From an uncultured Roseiflexaceae bacterium (lineage in GTDB: Bacteria; Chloroflexota; Chloroflexia; Chloroflexales; Roseiflexaceae): a stretch of 64,000 nt of DNA. The position numbers and the translations under genes are program-made. Each line of letters opens with the position of its first letter. Position 1 is the first letter of the stretch. The stretch is from positions 15,844-79,843 of the forward strand of contig CALKHR010000049.1 in the NCBI GenBank assembly GCA_937988885.1, in the 5' to 3' direction. A model generated the notes under the pieces. It was not told where the DNA came from, ran no database searches, and saw nothing but the letters and a program-made list of their open reading frames with translations. Positions 7,990 through 16,898 of this stretch are shown here, piece by piece.

Positions 7990-9075
7990 TTAGGCTTTCG
8001 CTAGCTCCCGTAGGGCCGCCTCCAGCGCATCGATCGCCAAGGCGTATTCCTCCAGCACGATATGCTCATTGGGCGTGTGATCCAGGTTAGAATCGCCAGG
8101 GCCATACGCCAAGATCGGGCATTGCCAGGCCGGGCCGACCACGTTCATGTCCGATGTGCCGGTTTTCAGCAGGAAGCCCGGTTTGCCGCCAGCGCTGCGC
8201 ACGCCCTTGAGGAAGGCCCGCACCAGCGCGTTGTTCTTATCGCCCCGATGCGCCGGGCAGCCGCCCAGGAAGCGCAGCGTGCCGTTTCCGGCGAAGGCGC
8301 TCAGTTCGGCTTCCAACACCTCGGGCGGGATGGCGGGCGGCAGGCGCACGCCGATCGTGAGCGTCGCCCAGTCGGTGAGGCCGTCGCTACCCGAATTGAT
8401 CGACCGCAGCGCTGGCAGCAGTTGATCGAACAGCAACTGCTGATCCTGATTGTGAGCGTTGCAGTGTGCCTGAACCTGGTTCCAGAACGCCACAGCCTGC
8501 TCGGTCACGGGTGTCTCGCGCCCAGCGCTGTGGGCCATCGCCTGCTCCCAGCGCCCCTCGATCTGCATGCTGCCCTTGTAGCCCAGCGTCAGCTTATCCC
8601 AGCCGCTCGGCTCGCCGATCACGCATGCGAACGGCGCGTACCGATCGACGACGGCGTGCGCGCCTTTGGAGGAAGCGGCCTCCTCCTCGACCGCGCCCAC
8701 CAGCACCAAGCGATACGGCAACGGCGTGCCATCGCGGGCCAGCCGCGCCGCCGCCGAGACGAACGTCGCGAACGGGCCTTTGGCATCGACCGCGCCGCGC
8801 CCGTACAGCCGAGCGCGACCGTCTTCGTGATCGTGCTCGATGCGCACGGGCACATCGCCCGGCACCGTGTCGATGTGCCCCAGCAAGACCAGCGTCGGGC
8901 CTTCGCCGAGCTCGCCGATGGCGTTGCCTGCCTCATCGACATAGCTCTGTAGCCCGAGCCGCTGCATCTCGGCCACCAAAAAGTGCGCTAGCTCGCCTTC
9001 GGCGCCCGAGAGGCTCTTGATCCGCAACATCTGCTCAAGCAGGGCGACTGGGTCAAACGTGCTCTGTTCTGCCAT
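7990..9075 (-). CDS. lysK: [LysW]-L-lysine hydrolase
   Basis: A 361-residue M20-family metallopeptidase that releases lysine from the LysW carrier, the last step of the LysW pathway. Metal-site motifs are [10 protein letters not shown], the bridging Asp in [10 protein letters not shown], and the Glu pair in [10 protein letters not shown]; the C-terminal TSDMN and HTPNE motifs are also present. Its start lies 3 bases after the lysJ stop, so translation is coupled. ArgE/DapE relatives look similar; lysJ beside it and lysW, X, Y and Z nearby decide the assignment. Relatives in some organisms also act on LysW-ornithine, so a dual role in arginine synthesis is possible. Confidence 0.9.
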   Translation of the reverse strand: MAEQSTFDPVALLEQMLRIKSLSGAEGELAHFLVAEMQRLGLQSYVDEAGNAIGELGEGPTLVLLGHIDTVPGDVPVRIEHDHEDGRARLYGRGAVDAKGPFATFVSAAARLARDGTPLPYRLVLVGAVEEEAASSKGAHAVVDRYAPFACVIGEPSGWDKLTLGYKGSMQIEGRWEQAMAHSAGRETPVTEQAVAFWNQVQAHCNAHNQDQQLLFDQLLPALRSINSGSDGLTDWATLTIGVRLPPAIPPEVLEAELSAFAGNGTLRFLGGCPAHRGDKNNALVRAFLKGVRSAGGKPGFLLKTGTSDMNVVGPAWQCPILAYGPGDSNLDHTPNEHIVLEEYALAIDALEAALRELAKA

Positions 9076-9078
9076 GAG

Positions 9079-10254
9079 TTAGCGCAACACCTCGTCGATG
9101 GCGGCCACAACGCGATCGATCTGATCGTACTCGATCACCAGCGGCGGCAGCAGGCGCAGCACTGTCGGGCCGGCCACCAGCACCAGGATGCCGCGCTCCT
9201 GCAGCGGCTCGATGAACTGAGCCACGCGCTCCTTCAACTCCAGACCGATCAGCAGGCCCTTGCCGCGCACTTCACGCACGCGGGGCAGGTTCAGCGCGCG
9301 CAGCTTCTCGGTGATGTATGCGCCCTTCTCGGCAGCCTGGCGAGGCAGGTCGTTCTCGACGATGTAGCGCAGCGCAGCGCGGGCTGCCGCACAGGCCAGC
9401 GGCCAACCGCCGAAGGTCGAGCCGTGCGAGCCGGATGGGATGGTGCCGAGTTCCGACTTGAAGGCGATCGCGCCCATCGGCATACCGCCGGCGATCGACT
9501 TGGCGATCGTCATAATGTCGGGCGTGATGCCGAAGTGCTGGCTGGCCCACAGTTTGCCCGTGCGCCCGAAGCCCGTCTGAATCTCGTCGATGATCAGCAG
9601 CGCGCCACGTTCGCGAACCAGCTTGGCGGCCTGCGTGATGTACTCGAACTCGGCGGGGCGCACGCCACCCTCGCCCTGGACCAGTTCGAGGATCACGGCG
9701 GCGGTCTGCTCGTTCACCACTTCGTCGAGCTCTTCGATCTTGTTCAGCGGCACGTGTGTGACGCCAGCGATCAGCGGCTGGAACGGCTCGCGGTACTTCG
9801 GCTCCCACGTGGTCGAGAGCGCGCCCATAGTGCGGCCATGGAAGCTGTGGACGGCGGCCACGAAGCCCGGTCGGCCCGTCAGCAGGCGGGCGAACTTGAG
9901 CGCACCCTCGACGGCCTCGGTGCCCGAGTTGCACAGGAACACGCGGTCGAGGCCGCTGGGCAACACTTCCGCCAACTCGTTCAGGTAGGCGGCCCGTTGG
10001 TCGTTGTAAAACAGTTCGGTGCAGCTGATCAGATTCCCGGCCTGCTCGCGGATCGCCTCGACGACCGCGGGGTTGTTGTGGCCCACGTTCAGCGATCCCA
10101 TGCCCGCCACGCAGTCGATGTACTCGCGCCCATCGGCATCCCACACACGCGCGCCTTCGCCGCGTACGAGCGCAATGCCGCGCTTAGCGTAGATGCCGCT
10201 GGTGTGTGCGGATTCGGCGGCGATGATCGAGGCGTTCGTGAGTTGTTCGCTCAT
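9079..10254 (-). CDS. lysJ: [LysW]-aminoadipate semialdehyde aminotransferase
   Basis: A 391-residue class III PLP aminotransferase of the ArgD/LysJ group. It converts LysW-bound aminoadipate semialdehyde to LysW-bound lysine, with glutamate as donor. Visible signatures are NSGTEAVEGALKFAR, HGRTMGALS, the PLP-phosphate and Asp motif LLIIDEIQTGFGRTG, the Schiff-base Lys in IAKSIAGGMPMGA, and GSHGSTFGGWPLACA. A good ribosome-binding site (AAGGGG) precedes the ATG. It starts a short lysJ-lysK unit that is separated from lysZ by the opposite-strand FMN-binding gene and has its own upstream region with an inverted repeat. Confidence 0.92.
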   Translation of the reverse strand: MSEQLTNASIIAAESAHTSGIYAKRGIALVRGEGARVWDADGREYIDCVAGMGSLNVGHNNPAVVEAIREQAGNLISCTELFYNDQRAAYLNELAEVLPSGLDRVFLCNSGTEAVEGALKFARLLTGRPGFVAAVHSFHGRTMGALSTTWEPKYREPFQPLIAGVTHVPLNKIEELDEVVNEQTAAVILELVQGEGGVRPAEFEYITQAAKLVRERGALLIIDEIQTGFGRTGKLWASQHFGITPDIMTIAKSIAGGMPMGAIAFKSELGTIPSGSHGSTFGGWPLACAAARAALRYIVENDLPRQAAEKGAYITEKLRALNLPRVREVRGKGLLIGLELKERVAQFIEPLQERGILVLVAGPTVLRLLPPLVIEYDQIDRVVAAIDEVLR

Positions 10255-10280
10255 GCTGTTTCCCCTTATGATACTATGCA

Positions 10281-10294
10281 GTACACCTGTGTAC
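10281..10294. promoter_or_regulatory. perfect inverted repeat between lysJ and the divergent gene
   Basis: GTACAC-CT-GTGTAC, a 6-bp perfect inverted repeat with a 2-base centre, sits 27 bases upstream of the lysJ ATG and about 80 bases before the divergent gene. Its size and place fit an operator for a dimeric regulator. No clear -35/-10 pair accompanies it on the lysJ side. Confidence 0.4.
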
Positions 10295-10373
10295 GTTGTT
10301 GCAGAATCGATATATGTTGATTGCCAACGGTGCTGCGTATTATAGCGCCGAATGGCCAGATAGGATCGACCCG

Positions 10374-10844
10374 ATGAACTCCGATGCGCGCGCTTTGGTG
10401 GTCGCGTTGCTGCGTGAACAGCGCCAGGCTGCGCTTGGCTCGCTGCGCGACGACGGGCCGTTTGTCTCGATGGTGGCGTTTGTCGCCGAACCCGATTTCA
10501 GCGGCGTGCTGCTGTTGCTCAGCCAGTTGGCCGCCCATACGCGCCAGTTGCTCGCCGACCCACGCGCCGCCCTGCTGATCTGCGAGCCAGACGATGGCCG
10601 CGACGATGTGCAGACCTTGGCCCGTTTATCGCTGGTGGGCCAGGCCGCGCCGCTGCCGGAGAGCGATATCGCCACGGCTCGCGAGCGTTATTTGGCGCGT
10701 TTGCCCGCCGCACAGATGCTGTTCACGCTGCCCGATTTTCGCCTGTTTCGCTTTGTGCCAAGCGAAGCCCGTCTGATCGGCGGGTTTGCGCGGGCCTGGA
10801 CGCTGACACCCGAGCAGTTGCGCAGCGCCGCCACATCTAGCTGA
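10374..10844 (+). CDS. pyridoxamine 5'-phosphate oxidase-like FMN-binding protein
   Basis: About 156 residues with the split-barrel fold of the PNPOx-like superfamily, closest in look to HugZ-type N-terminal domains (QAALGSLRDDGPFVSMVAFV.., LLLLSQLAAHTRQLLADPRAALLI). Such proteins bind FMN, haem or F420; the ligand cannot be read here. The frame is open from 10296, but the ATG at 10374 with AGGA before it matches the family start. It is divergent from lysJ and its last 8 bases overlap the 3' end of the convergent lysZ, so it sits inside the lysine cluster on the opposite strand and may produce transcripts antisense to lysZ. Confidence 0.75.
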   Translation: MNSDARALVVALLREQRQAALGSLRDDGPFVSMVAFVAEPDFSGVLLLLSQLAAHTRQLLADPRAALLICEPDDGRDDVQTLARLSLVGQAAPLPESDIATARERYLARLPAAQMLFTLPDFRLFRFVPSEARLIGGFARAWTLTPEQLRSAATSS

Positions 10845-11640
10845 TGTGCGTGCCAGCCCCGGCGATCGCCTCGCTCACCGGCTTGCCCGAGCGGGCATCG
10901 CCCAGGATCACACGGCCCACGCCAGTGCTCAACGCCTCGGCGGCGCCCAACACCTTCTTCTTCATCCGGCCCTGCGCCACTTCGATGTACTCCTCGACAT
11001 CGGCCCGCGGGATGCGCTTGATCAGCGAGGACTCGTCGGGGAAGTTGCGCAGCAGCCCGGGCACGTTCGAGAGCAGCAGCAGCGTATCGGCCTGCAACGC
11101 CGATGCCACGGCAGCCGCAGCGCGGTCGCCATCGACATTGATCGCCTCGCCGTCGTAGCTGCTGGCCAGCGGCGCGAGCACGGGCAGGTAGCCCGCGTCG
11201 ATCAGCGTGCGCAGCAGATCGGCGTTCACGCGCTCGACGGTGCCCGTCCAGTCGTCGCGCAAAATCTTCTGCTTGCCGTCCTCGACGATGCGAATGGCGG
11301 CCTTGCGCTTGCCTTCCAGCACGCGGCCATCGAGGCCCGCCAGGCCGATCGCGTTGATGCCCTGGCGCTGCAACCGCTCGACGATCGTTTTGTTCGCCTT
11401 GCCAGCGTAGATCATCATAAAGATCTCGAGCGTGGTGCGGTCGGTGTAGCGGCTGGTGTAGCCCGAGGGCGATGTGACGAATCGCGGCGGATGGCCGAGT
11501 TTCTCGGCGAGCAGATTCGTCTCGTGGGAGCCGCCGTGCACCAGCACCAGGCGCTGCCCACTGGCCCACATCTCGGCCACATCGGTGCACAGCGCATCGT
11601 AATCGATTCCCGCGCCGCCGCCAACTTTCACAACAATCAT
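10837..11640 (-). CDS. lysZ: [LysW]-aminoadipate kinase
   Basis: A 267-residue amino-acid kinase of the ArgB/LysZ family. It phosphorylates the side-chain carboxylate of LysW-bound aminoadipate with ATP. Motifs include the N-terminal KVGGGAG phosphate loop, VHGGSHETN, NVDGDRAAAAVASAL and the C-terminal KKKVLGAAEAL. A strong GGAGG ribosome-binding site precedes the ATG. Only 3 bases separate it from the chromate transporter gene upstream, so it is the last cistron of the long leftward lysine operon. N-acetylglutamate kinase is the alternative, but the VHGGSHETN loop and the company of LysW-pathway genes favour LysZ. Confidence 0.9.
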   Translation of the reverse strand: MIVVKVGGGAGIDYDALCTDVAEMWASGQRLVLVHGGSHETNLLAEKLGHPPRFVTSPSGYTSRYTDRTTLEIFMMIYAGKANKTIVERLQRQGINAIGLAGLDGRVLEGKRKAAIRIVEDGKQKILRDDWTGTVERVNADLLRTLIDAGYLPVLAPLASSYDGEAINVDGDRAAAAVASALQADTLLLLSNVPGLLRNFPDESSLIKRIPRADVEEYIEVAQGRMKKKVLGAAEALSTGVGRVILGDARSGKPVSEAIAGAGTHIS

Positions 11641-11643
11641 GAA

Positions 11644-12159
11644 CTAACCTCCAGAGATGAGAATGCCAGCTACTCCGGCCAGCAGAAGTATCACAATGAT
11701 TGGGACCTGCTTGAGCGAGCCGAGTAGCATCGCCGCCAGCAGCATCAGAATATTGTGCAGGGTGATTCCCGCATTGAGCAGCAGCGTGAAGTAGATCACC
11801 GTCGCCATGCCGATGATCGCCAGCCCGATGCCGCGAATAAAGCCAGCCGTCGCAGGATGCGCGCCGATCCTGCGGTAGAGCATATTCACCAGCAACACCA
11901 CCAGCGCCGGGATGCAGATAGCCAAGGTGGCCATCAGCGCGCCGAGCAAGCCGTATGTCAAGTAGCCCAGGCCGATCACCCACAGGCCGCTTGGCCCCGG
12001 GCCGATCTGGCCGATCGCGAGCGATTCCACGAAGTCCTGTTCGTTGGCCCAGCCGCGTTCGATCAGTTCCTGATGCAACGTCGGCAGGTTGCCAGTGCCA
12101 CCCGTCGAGAAGAGCGAGGCGCCCAGCAACAGCCAGAAATAGGTGAATGGTTCGATCAC
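11644..12159 (-). CDS. chromate transporter, half-size subunit (second)
   Basis: A 171-residue membrane protein of the CHR (chromate ion transporter) family, short-chain type. It shows the family N-terminal region FWLLLGASLFSTGGTGNLP and the motif AIGQIGPGPSGLW, followed by about five membrane helices. It starts with GTG (12157-12159) preceded by AGGG, 15 bases after the first half-transporter. Short CHR proteins work as pairs, inserted in opposite orientation, and export chromate or a related oxyanion. The pair stands directly before lysZ in the lysine operon, which is an unusual place. A native role with another anion cannot be excluded. Confidence 0.85.
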   Translation of the reverse strand: MIEPFTYFWLLLGASLFSTGGTGNLPTLHQELIERGWANEQDFVESLAIGQIGPGPSGLWVIGLGYLTYGLLGALMATLAICIPALVVLLVNMLYRRIGAHPATAGFIRGIGLAIIGMATVIYFTLLLNAGITLHNILMLLAAMLLGSLKQVPIIVILLLAGVAGILISGG

Positions 12160-12174
12160 AGCCGTGCCCTAGTT

Positions 12175-12774
12175 CTAGCGTAGGTTACGCCAGACCATAT
12201 ACGCGCCAATCCCCCCACAGATCCACAACAACACCATCACTGGCGGGTGGAACAGAGCGAACACCGTTCCACTGCTCACCAGCAGAATGATGCTGGTCGC
12301 CAGGCTGCGCGGGCCTTCCTGCTTACTTTCCTTGAGGATCGGCCTCGCCAAGCGCAACACCAGCAAGAAGCCCAAACCGACCGTAGCCGGGATGATGCCC
12401 TGCAACGCTTGCTGCACCAGCGGTTGTTCGCGCACGCTAGTGTAGAAGGCCGCCAGCATAATCGTGATCGAAACACTGGGCAGCAGCAGGCCGAACATGC
12501 TGAGGAAGACCCCCAGCCAACCCCTGATGCGCCAGCCCAACAACACCGTCATCGCCATGAGGTTGATCCCAGGCGTAAGCTGACAGATCGCCCAACAACG
12601 TGTGAACTCACTTTCGCTGATCCAATGACGCTCCTCGATCGTGGCGCGGCGGATCAGATAGAGGGTGGCTGCGCCGCCGCCGAACGATTGTAAACCGATT
12701 TGGAGCCAGCACCATAGGAATTGCCAGGCCGATGGCCGAACATCGAGCGCTTCTGCTTCAAGGTGTGTTGACAC
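12175..12774 (-). CDS. chromate transporter, half-size subunit (first)
   Basis: A 199-residue short-chain CHR protein, partner of the next gene. Signatures are WLQIGLQSFGGGAATLYLIRR, the ARCQLTPGINL-like motif CWAICQLTPGINLMAM, and later membrane helices ending in a short basic tail. An N-terminal extension of about 20 residues precedes the first helix. It lies 30 bases after the divergent homocitrate-synthase-like gene in the same direction. Together the two halves match a full-length ChrA split at its centre. Confidence 0.85.
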   Translation of the reverse strand: MSTHLEAEALDVRPSAWQFLWCWLQIGLQSFGGGAATLYLIRRATIEERHWISESEFTRCWAICQLTPGINLMAMTVLLGWRIRGWLGVFLSMFGLLLPSVSITIMLAAFYTSVREQPLVQQALQGIIPATVGLGFLLVLRLARPILKESKQEGPRSLATSIILLVSSGTVFALFHPPVMVLLWICGGIGAYMVWRNLR

Positions 12775-12804
12775 GAGCGTTGCCTTTGTGTGTTGCCTTC
12801 GAGT

Positions 12805-14325
12805 TTAGGGCTTGCGATAAAACAGCATCATGAGATCAAGTGCTTCTTGATGCAGAATACCATTGTTTTTAATGCTGTGAATCCGGATCAGTTGCGCGAT
12901 CAACTCATCCGCTGTGTTCTCGTTGATCGGGAAGGTGAGCGCTGAATGATCGATCTCTTCCAGATGCTTGATTTGTTCGCGAATAACGTCTTGATCCGCT
13001 AGTTGTAGCCCTTCGCGCTCGCGCCAGTAGCGCACATTGGCCTTGCCGCAGCCGAAACAGGCCAGCACCGGCGTGCGCAGTGGCATATCGTAGGGCGGCA
13101 GCGCACCGACATACGCACTGTTGCCAGCATCGATCGCATCCTGCCCCTCCAAGTTCTCTTGGAGTGCGAGTTGATAGGCGCGCAGCGTGGTGTCGGCATG
13201 CACGCCGCTGCCATCATACTCGGTATTGGCCGAGAACGGGCTACGGTCGAAGATGAAGCCGATGCGCGACAGCATTCGATAGAAGAATGCGTCCATGTCG
13301 CGGTAGCGATTGACGAACAGCTCACCGTTGGGCAGCGTGCCGAGCTTATCGCGCATTGCCGCGCGGATCGCCGCCATCTTGCGAGGGTAGAGCAGGATCA
13401 GCCGTCGGTAGATCGCCTCAAGCAGCGAGGAGAGGCCGATCGTGCCGTTGCGCTCGCCAATGCCCAGGATCGAGAAATCGGGCAGCATCGTGATGCCGAG
13501 CCGCTGGCAGAGCAGCAGCGTATCCACGTAGGTGCGGTCGGCATTGCCGATGTCGTTGTGCACGTGGCATTCCAGCCACTCGAACTCAAGCCCTGCGCGG
13601 CGCAGTACCGCAATGCGATCGCCAAGCTCGTCGATGGTGGCGAGGCCCACAGTGTCGGGGATGCCGACGCCGTTGACGAACGCCCTCCCGCTCGATTCGC
13701 GCAGCGCGGCCACCAAGTTCATGTAGAACGTCTCGTAATCCTCTAACGTCGTGCGGAAGGCGTCCTCGGTGCTGATGCGCACGCAGGTGGCGCCGAGTTG
13801 CCGCGCGTAGTAGATGGAGTCGTGGGCCTTTTTGGCCAGTTGCGGCACGGTAGCGCGGGCGGTGGCCTGCTTGATCTTGCTGGTGCCGATGTACAAGTGC
13901 AGCCGCGTGAACCCGGTCTTGATCGACGCCTCAATGTCGATCGGCACACAGCGGGCGTGCGCGGCGAACTCGATCTTCAAGCCTGCCGCGCGAGCACGCT
14001 CGATCAGCTCGCGGTTGAACTCTTGGCCGGGGCGATTCGCCGGATACGACGGTAGTTCGACAACGCCAACTCCCAACGAATCCATAAAGCAGATCGATTC
14101 CCAGGCTTCATCCACGCTCATATGGAAGCCCTGCAGCGTTCCGTCGCGCAGTTCGCCCACGGCCTGAAACGACTCGCGGATGCTGAACACCCCGAACCGC
14201 TGCGCCTTGAGCTGATCGAACAGTGCAAAAAGCTCAACAGCTTCACGGTAACGCTCGTGTGCAGGGTTCTCGCCGATTAAGAACGGGGGAACCGAAAATC
14301 GTCGGTCAAGCTCATTGACTGTCAA
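12805..14325 (-). CDS. divergent DRE-TIM metallolyase, homocitrate-synthase-like
   Basis: A 506-residue protein whose core resembles homocitrate synthase: LYIGTSKIKQATAR, VRISTEDAFRTTLEDY, GIPDTVGLATIDEL, the metal-binding HVHND (H254, H256) and ILGIGERNG (286-294), with a late SGVHAD motif. Homocitrate synthase would supply the first lysine-pathway step (2-oxoglutarate plus acetyl-CoA). However, the D-x3-R-E motif reads V46-F-S-I-R50-E51, so the Asp that normally binds the metal is missing, and the C-terminal half has a Cys pair (CFGCGK) and a long tail unlike the usual family. The start is TTG with GAGG 8 bases upstream. No canonical homocitrate synthase is seen elsewhere in the window. It may be a diverged synthase or may have another activity. 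Confidence 0.65.
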   Translation of the reverse strand: MTVNELDRRFSVPPFLIGENPAHERYREAVELFALFDQLKAQRFGVFSIRESFQAVGELRDGTLQGFHMSVDEAWESICFMDSLGVGVVELPSYPANRPGQEFNRELIERARAAGLKIEFAAHARCVPIDIEASIKTGFTRLHLYIGTSKIKQATARATVPQLAKKAHDSIYYARQLGATCVRISTEDAFRTTLEDYETFYMNLVAALRESSGRAFVNGVGIPDTVGLATIDELGDRIAVLRRAGLEFEWLECHVHNDIGNADRTYVDTLLLCQRLGITMLPDFSILGIGERNGTIGLSSLLEAIYRRLILLYPRKMAAIRAAMRDKLGTLPNGELFVNRYRDMDAFFYRMLSRIGFIFDRSPFSANTEYDGSGVHADTTLRAYQLALQENLEGQDAIDAGNSAYVGALPPYDMPLRTPVLACFGCGKANVRYWREREGLQLADQDVIREQIKHLEEIDHSALTFPINENTADELIAQLIRIHSIKNNGILHQEALDLMMLFYRKP

Positions 14326-14356
14326 CGCAAATGCCTCTTTGAGTGCTACGCATGGC

Positions 14357-14890
14357 CTATTCGGCCACGTCGGGCGGTATGCAGTCTACTCGTTTCTCGA
14401 GTATGACAAATGTCGGCTTGCTGTAGCCCGCATGCGACCGCGCCTCAACGAACCGATACCCAAGGCGTTCGTAGTAGTCGCGGTTGCGCGTTAGGGCAAT
14501 GCGCACGCCCAATTGCACACGCGACAAGCCAAGCTCGCGTGTACGATCCTCGACATAACGAATCAGAGCCTGCGCGATACCGCGTCGTCGCTGAACTGGC
14601 AGCACTGCCAAACGGAATAAATCGACGTGATCGCCTATTGGTGCATAGAACACACAGCCGACGATCGCCCCTTCCAACTCGGCCACTACCGCATGCGATG
14701 AGCGAAGGACCGCCCGAAGCCGATCCACCGTCTCATCTTGCGCAGAGGACGGCGGATCGAGCTTGTCCTGGTACTCCGCGAACGCTTGCTGTAGCACCTG
14801 AACGAGTTCGGGAAGATCGGCTTCGACGGCTTCACGTAGCCGTAGAGGTGCAGATTCTTGAGATGAAGGTGAAATGGGACCTGCACTCAC
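14357..14890 (-). CDS. GNAT-family N-acetyltransferase (tandem copy 2)
   Basis: A 177-residue GNAT acetyltransferase with the acetyl-CoA-binding motif A (LAVLPVQRRRGIAQALIRYVED) and a C-terminal GVRIALTRNRDYYERLGYRF motif. Its start overlaps the stop of the upstream GNAT gene by 4 bases. The two proteins share the same unusual N-terminal block (AF-EY--KLDPPS) and C-terminus, so they arose by tandem duplication. This copy has about 17 extra N-terminal residues. The substrate is unknown; an amino-acid or carrier-linked substrate is possible given the neighbours, but nothing in the sequence proves it. Confidence 0.8.
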   Translation of the reverse strand: MSAGPISPSSQESAPLRLREAVEADLPELVQVLQQAFAEYQDKLDPPSSAQDETVDRLRAVLRSSHAVVAELEGAIVGCVFYAPIGDHVDLFRLAVLPVQRRRGIAQALIRYVEDRTRELGLSRVQLGVRIALTRNRDYYERLGYRFVEARSHAGYSKPTFVILEKRVDCIPPDVAE

Positions 14891-15357
14891 AAAAATTTCT
14901 CCATAATCAAATAGGTTGGTTCTGTGTATCCCTCGTGCGTTCGAGATTCAAACACTCGATACCCGAGGCGCTCGTAGAATTCGCGGTTCGATGCCAGCAC
15001 AATGCGCACACCCAGCACCACGCGCGAAAGTCCCTGCTGGCGCGTCCACTGTTCGATGTACTCGATCATCCGCTGCGCGATGCCCTGCCTGCGATACGCT
15101 GGCAATACCGAGAGCCGTCCAAAGTAAACATAATCGTTGTCGATGTAATAGAGCACCGTGCCAACCGCTTCGTCGCCACGATACGCGAGCAGGATATGCC
15201 CTTTCTCAAGGTGTTTGCGCAGATCATCGAGCGTTTGGCTGTGGACACCTGAGGGCGGATCGAGTTTGCCGCGATACTCCTCAAAGGCGGCGTGAATAAT
15301 CGCTAGCGACGTTGCCAGGTCGTCAATTGTTGCTTCTCGAAGGACGACTTCACTCAT
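14887..15357 (-). CDS. GNAT-family N-acetyltransferase (tandem copy 1)
   Basis: A 156-residue GNAT acetyltransferase, paralogue of the downstream gene. Motif A is LSVLPAYRRQGIAQRMIEYIEQ, and the C-terminus has LGVRIVLASNREFYERLGYRVFESRTHEGY, nearly parallel to the second copy. AGGAG lies 8 bases before the ATG. It starts 15 bases after the GH32 gene in the same direction. Both copies are probably co-transcribed with the lysine genes. Confidence 0.8.
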   Translation of the reverse strand: MSEVVLREATIDDLATSLAIIHAAFEEYRGKLDPPSGVHSQTLDDLRKHLEKGHILLAYRGDEAVGTVLYYIDNDYVYFGRLSVLPAYRRQGIAQRMIEYIEQWTRQQGLSRVVLGVRIVLASNREFYERLGYRVFESRTHEGYTEPTYLIMEKFL

Positions 15358-15372
15358 GAACGAAGCTCCTGA

Positions 15373-16809
15373 TCATTCAGACTGAATCGGCCAAATTGTC
15401 GCGAGGCGCCAGGCATCGATGCTGTTCACCAGCGCCGCGCCGCCCTCCGCGAATACCGCCACACCCAAGCTATCGCGGCGGGTGGGATAGACGCGTGTGG
15501 TGGCACAGACGCGGTTGTTGGCGAACACCTCAATGATCGAGCGATCAACGAAGATGTGCAGCGTGAGCGGCTGATCGGGCGGCAACGCCAGGTCTCCGCT
15601 ATGGATGTCGTGCTGATCCTGATCGTTGCTGCTGGATGTGCGGCGGTCGATCTGCAACTGTTGATTGGTGCGGTCGTAGACGATCCGCGTGAACTCCGCG
15701 CCATCGGGCGAGCGCAGCACATCCACGCCGAAGCGCTCGGCCTGGTTGGGCGCGAACGTGATGAGCAGTTCCAATGTGTCGCCCTGCGCCTCTAGCACAT
15801 ACGACGAATTCGACGCGATGTGTGTGTCCTCCCAGCGCTGGTGCGCGCCGCGCAGCGCCTGAACTTCGGGCGCGGGCGTGAAACGCGCTTCGCCATCGGG
15901 ATGCGTGTCGATCAGGCGGGGCAGCGTCATTGCGCCGGCCCATCCTGCCGCGAGTTGTGCCTCTTGGCTGCGGCCCTCCCACGACCAGCCGATCAGGATG
16001 CGCCGCCCCTGCTGATCGCGCAGCGATTGCGGGGCGTACAGGTGCCCGCCAATATCGAGCAGGCGCAGCGACGTGGGTGTGAAGCGCAGATCGGCGTAGG
16101 TGCCCAGCATGTAGAATGTCTTGCGCAGCGGCGTGGGCGAGACGATCAGCATGTGTTGCTCGGCATCGACCGGGAAGAAGTCTGGGCATTCCCAGATCTC
16201 GCCGCTCTCCTCCTGCTTGCCCGTACAGAGCGCGTGCAGGAACGTCCATTCGCGCAGGTTGTGCGAGCGGTAGAGCAGCACCGCGCCACCCTGGCTGGGA
16301 ACACCCGAGCCGATCAGTTGATACCATACGCCATCCTGCTGCCAGATGCAGTGATCGCGAAATTCGACAGGATCGAAGCCGGGCGGCGGCTCGGCGATGA
16401 TCGGGTTGCCCTCGTACTTCCGCCAGACCAGCAGGTCGTCGTCGCTGGTGGCGAGGCAGGGGCGCTGGTGGCGCTTGTTCTGCACACCAGTGTAGATCAT
16501 CGTTGGCACGCCGTTATCGTTCACGATGCAGCCCGACCAGCAGCCGTCGGCATCGGGCGAGCCAGGTGTGGGCGCGAGCGCGATCGGCGCATCGTGCCAG
16601 TGCACCAAGTCGTCGCTGTAGGCGTGGCCCCAGTGAATATCGCCCCATTTCGCGGCGTGCGGGTTGTGCTGGTAGAACAGGTGGTAACGCGTGCCCCACT
16701 GAATCATGCCGTTCGGATCGTTGAGCCAGTTGGCAGGCGTGACAAAGTGATAGCCTGGCCGATACCGATCGTGGGCCAGTTGTTGTCGTTGGCGAGATGC
16801 TTCTGTCAT
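15373..16809 (-). CDS. glycoside hydrolase family 32 beta-fructosidase
   Basis: About 478 residues, cytoplasmic by lack of a signal peptide. The GH32 catalytic triad is visible: the nucleophile Asp in NWLNDPNG, the transition-state Asp in VEFRDHC and the acid/base Glu in WECPDFF. A five-bladed propeller is followed by a C-terminal beta-sandwich (LHIFVDRSIIEVFANNR). The enzyme would split sucrose, sucrose 6-phosphate or fructans. The frame is open to 16857, but AAGGA precedes the ATG at 16807-16809. It sits between lysY and the GNAT pair, an unexpected insert in an amino-acid operon; no sugar transporter accompanies it there. Confidence 0.9.
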   Translation of the reverse strand: MTEASRQRQQLAHDRYRPGYHFVTPANWLNDPNGMIQWGTRYHLFYQHNPHAAKWGDIHWGHAYSDDLVHWHDAPIALAPTPGSPDADGCWSGCIVNDNGVPTMIYTGVQNKRHQRPCLATSDDDLLVWRKYEGNPIIAEPPPGFDPVEFRDHCIWQQDGVWYQLIGSGVPSQGGAVLLYRSHNLREWTFLHALCTGKQEESGEIWECPDFFPVDAEQHMLIVSPTPLRKTFYMLGTYADLRFTPTSLRLLDIGGHLYAPQSLRDQQGRRILIGWSWEGRSQEAQLAAGWAGAMTLPRLIDTHPDGEARFTPAPEVQALRGAHQRWEDTHIASNSSYVLEAQGDTLELLITFAPNQAERFGVDVLRSPDGAEFTRIVYDRTNQQLQIDRRTSSSNDQDQHDIHSGDLALPPDQPLTLHIFVDRSIIEVFANNRVCATTRVYPTRRDSLGVAVFAEGGAALVNSIDAWRLATIWPIQSE

Positions 16810-16898
16810 TGTTGCATCCTTCTCGTATGCCCTCGAAATCAAAGTGCTGCCGTTCACGCGCCGATTCTACCATCCTTCACTGGAGCCACGCCGTGCGC

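Noticed and set aside
10688..11983. 431-codon minus-strand frame across lysZ and the chromate transporter
   Set aside because: Out of frame with both genes, Arg-rich, no family motifs; lysZ and the transporter halves explain the DNA.
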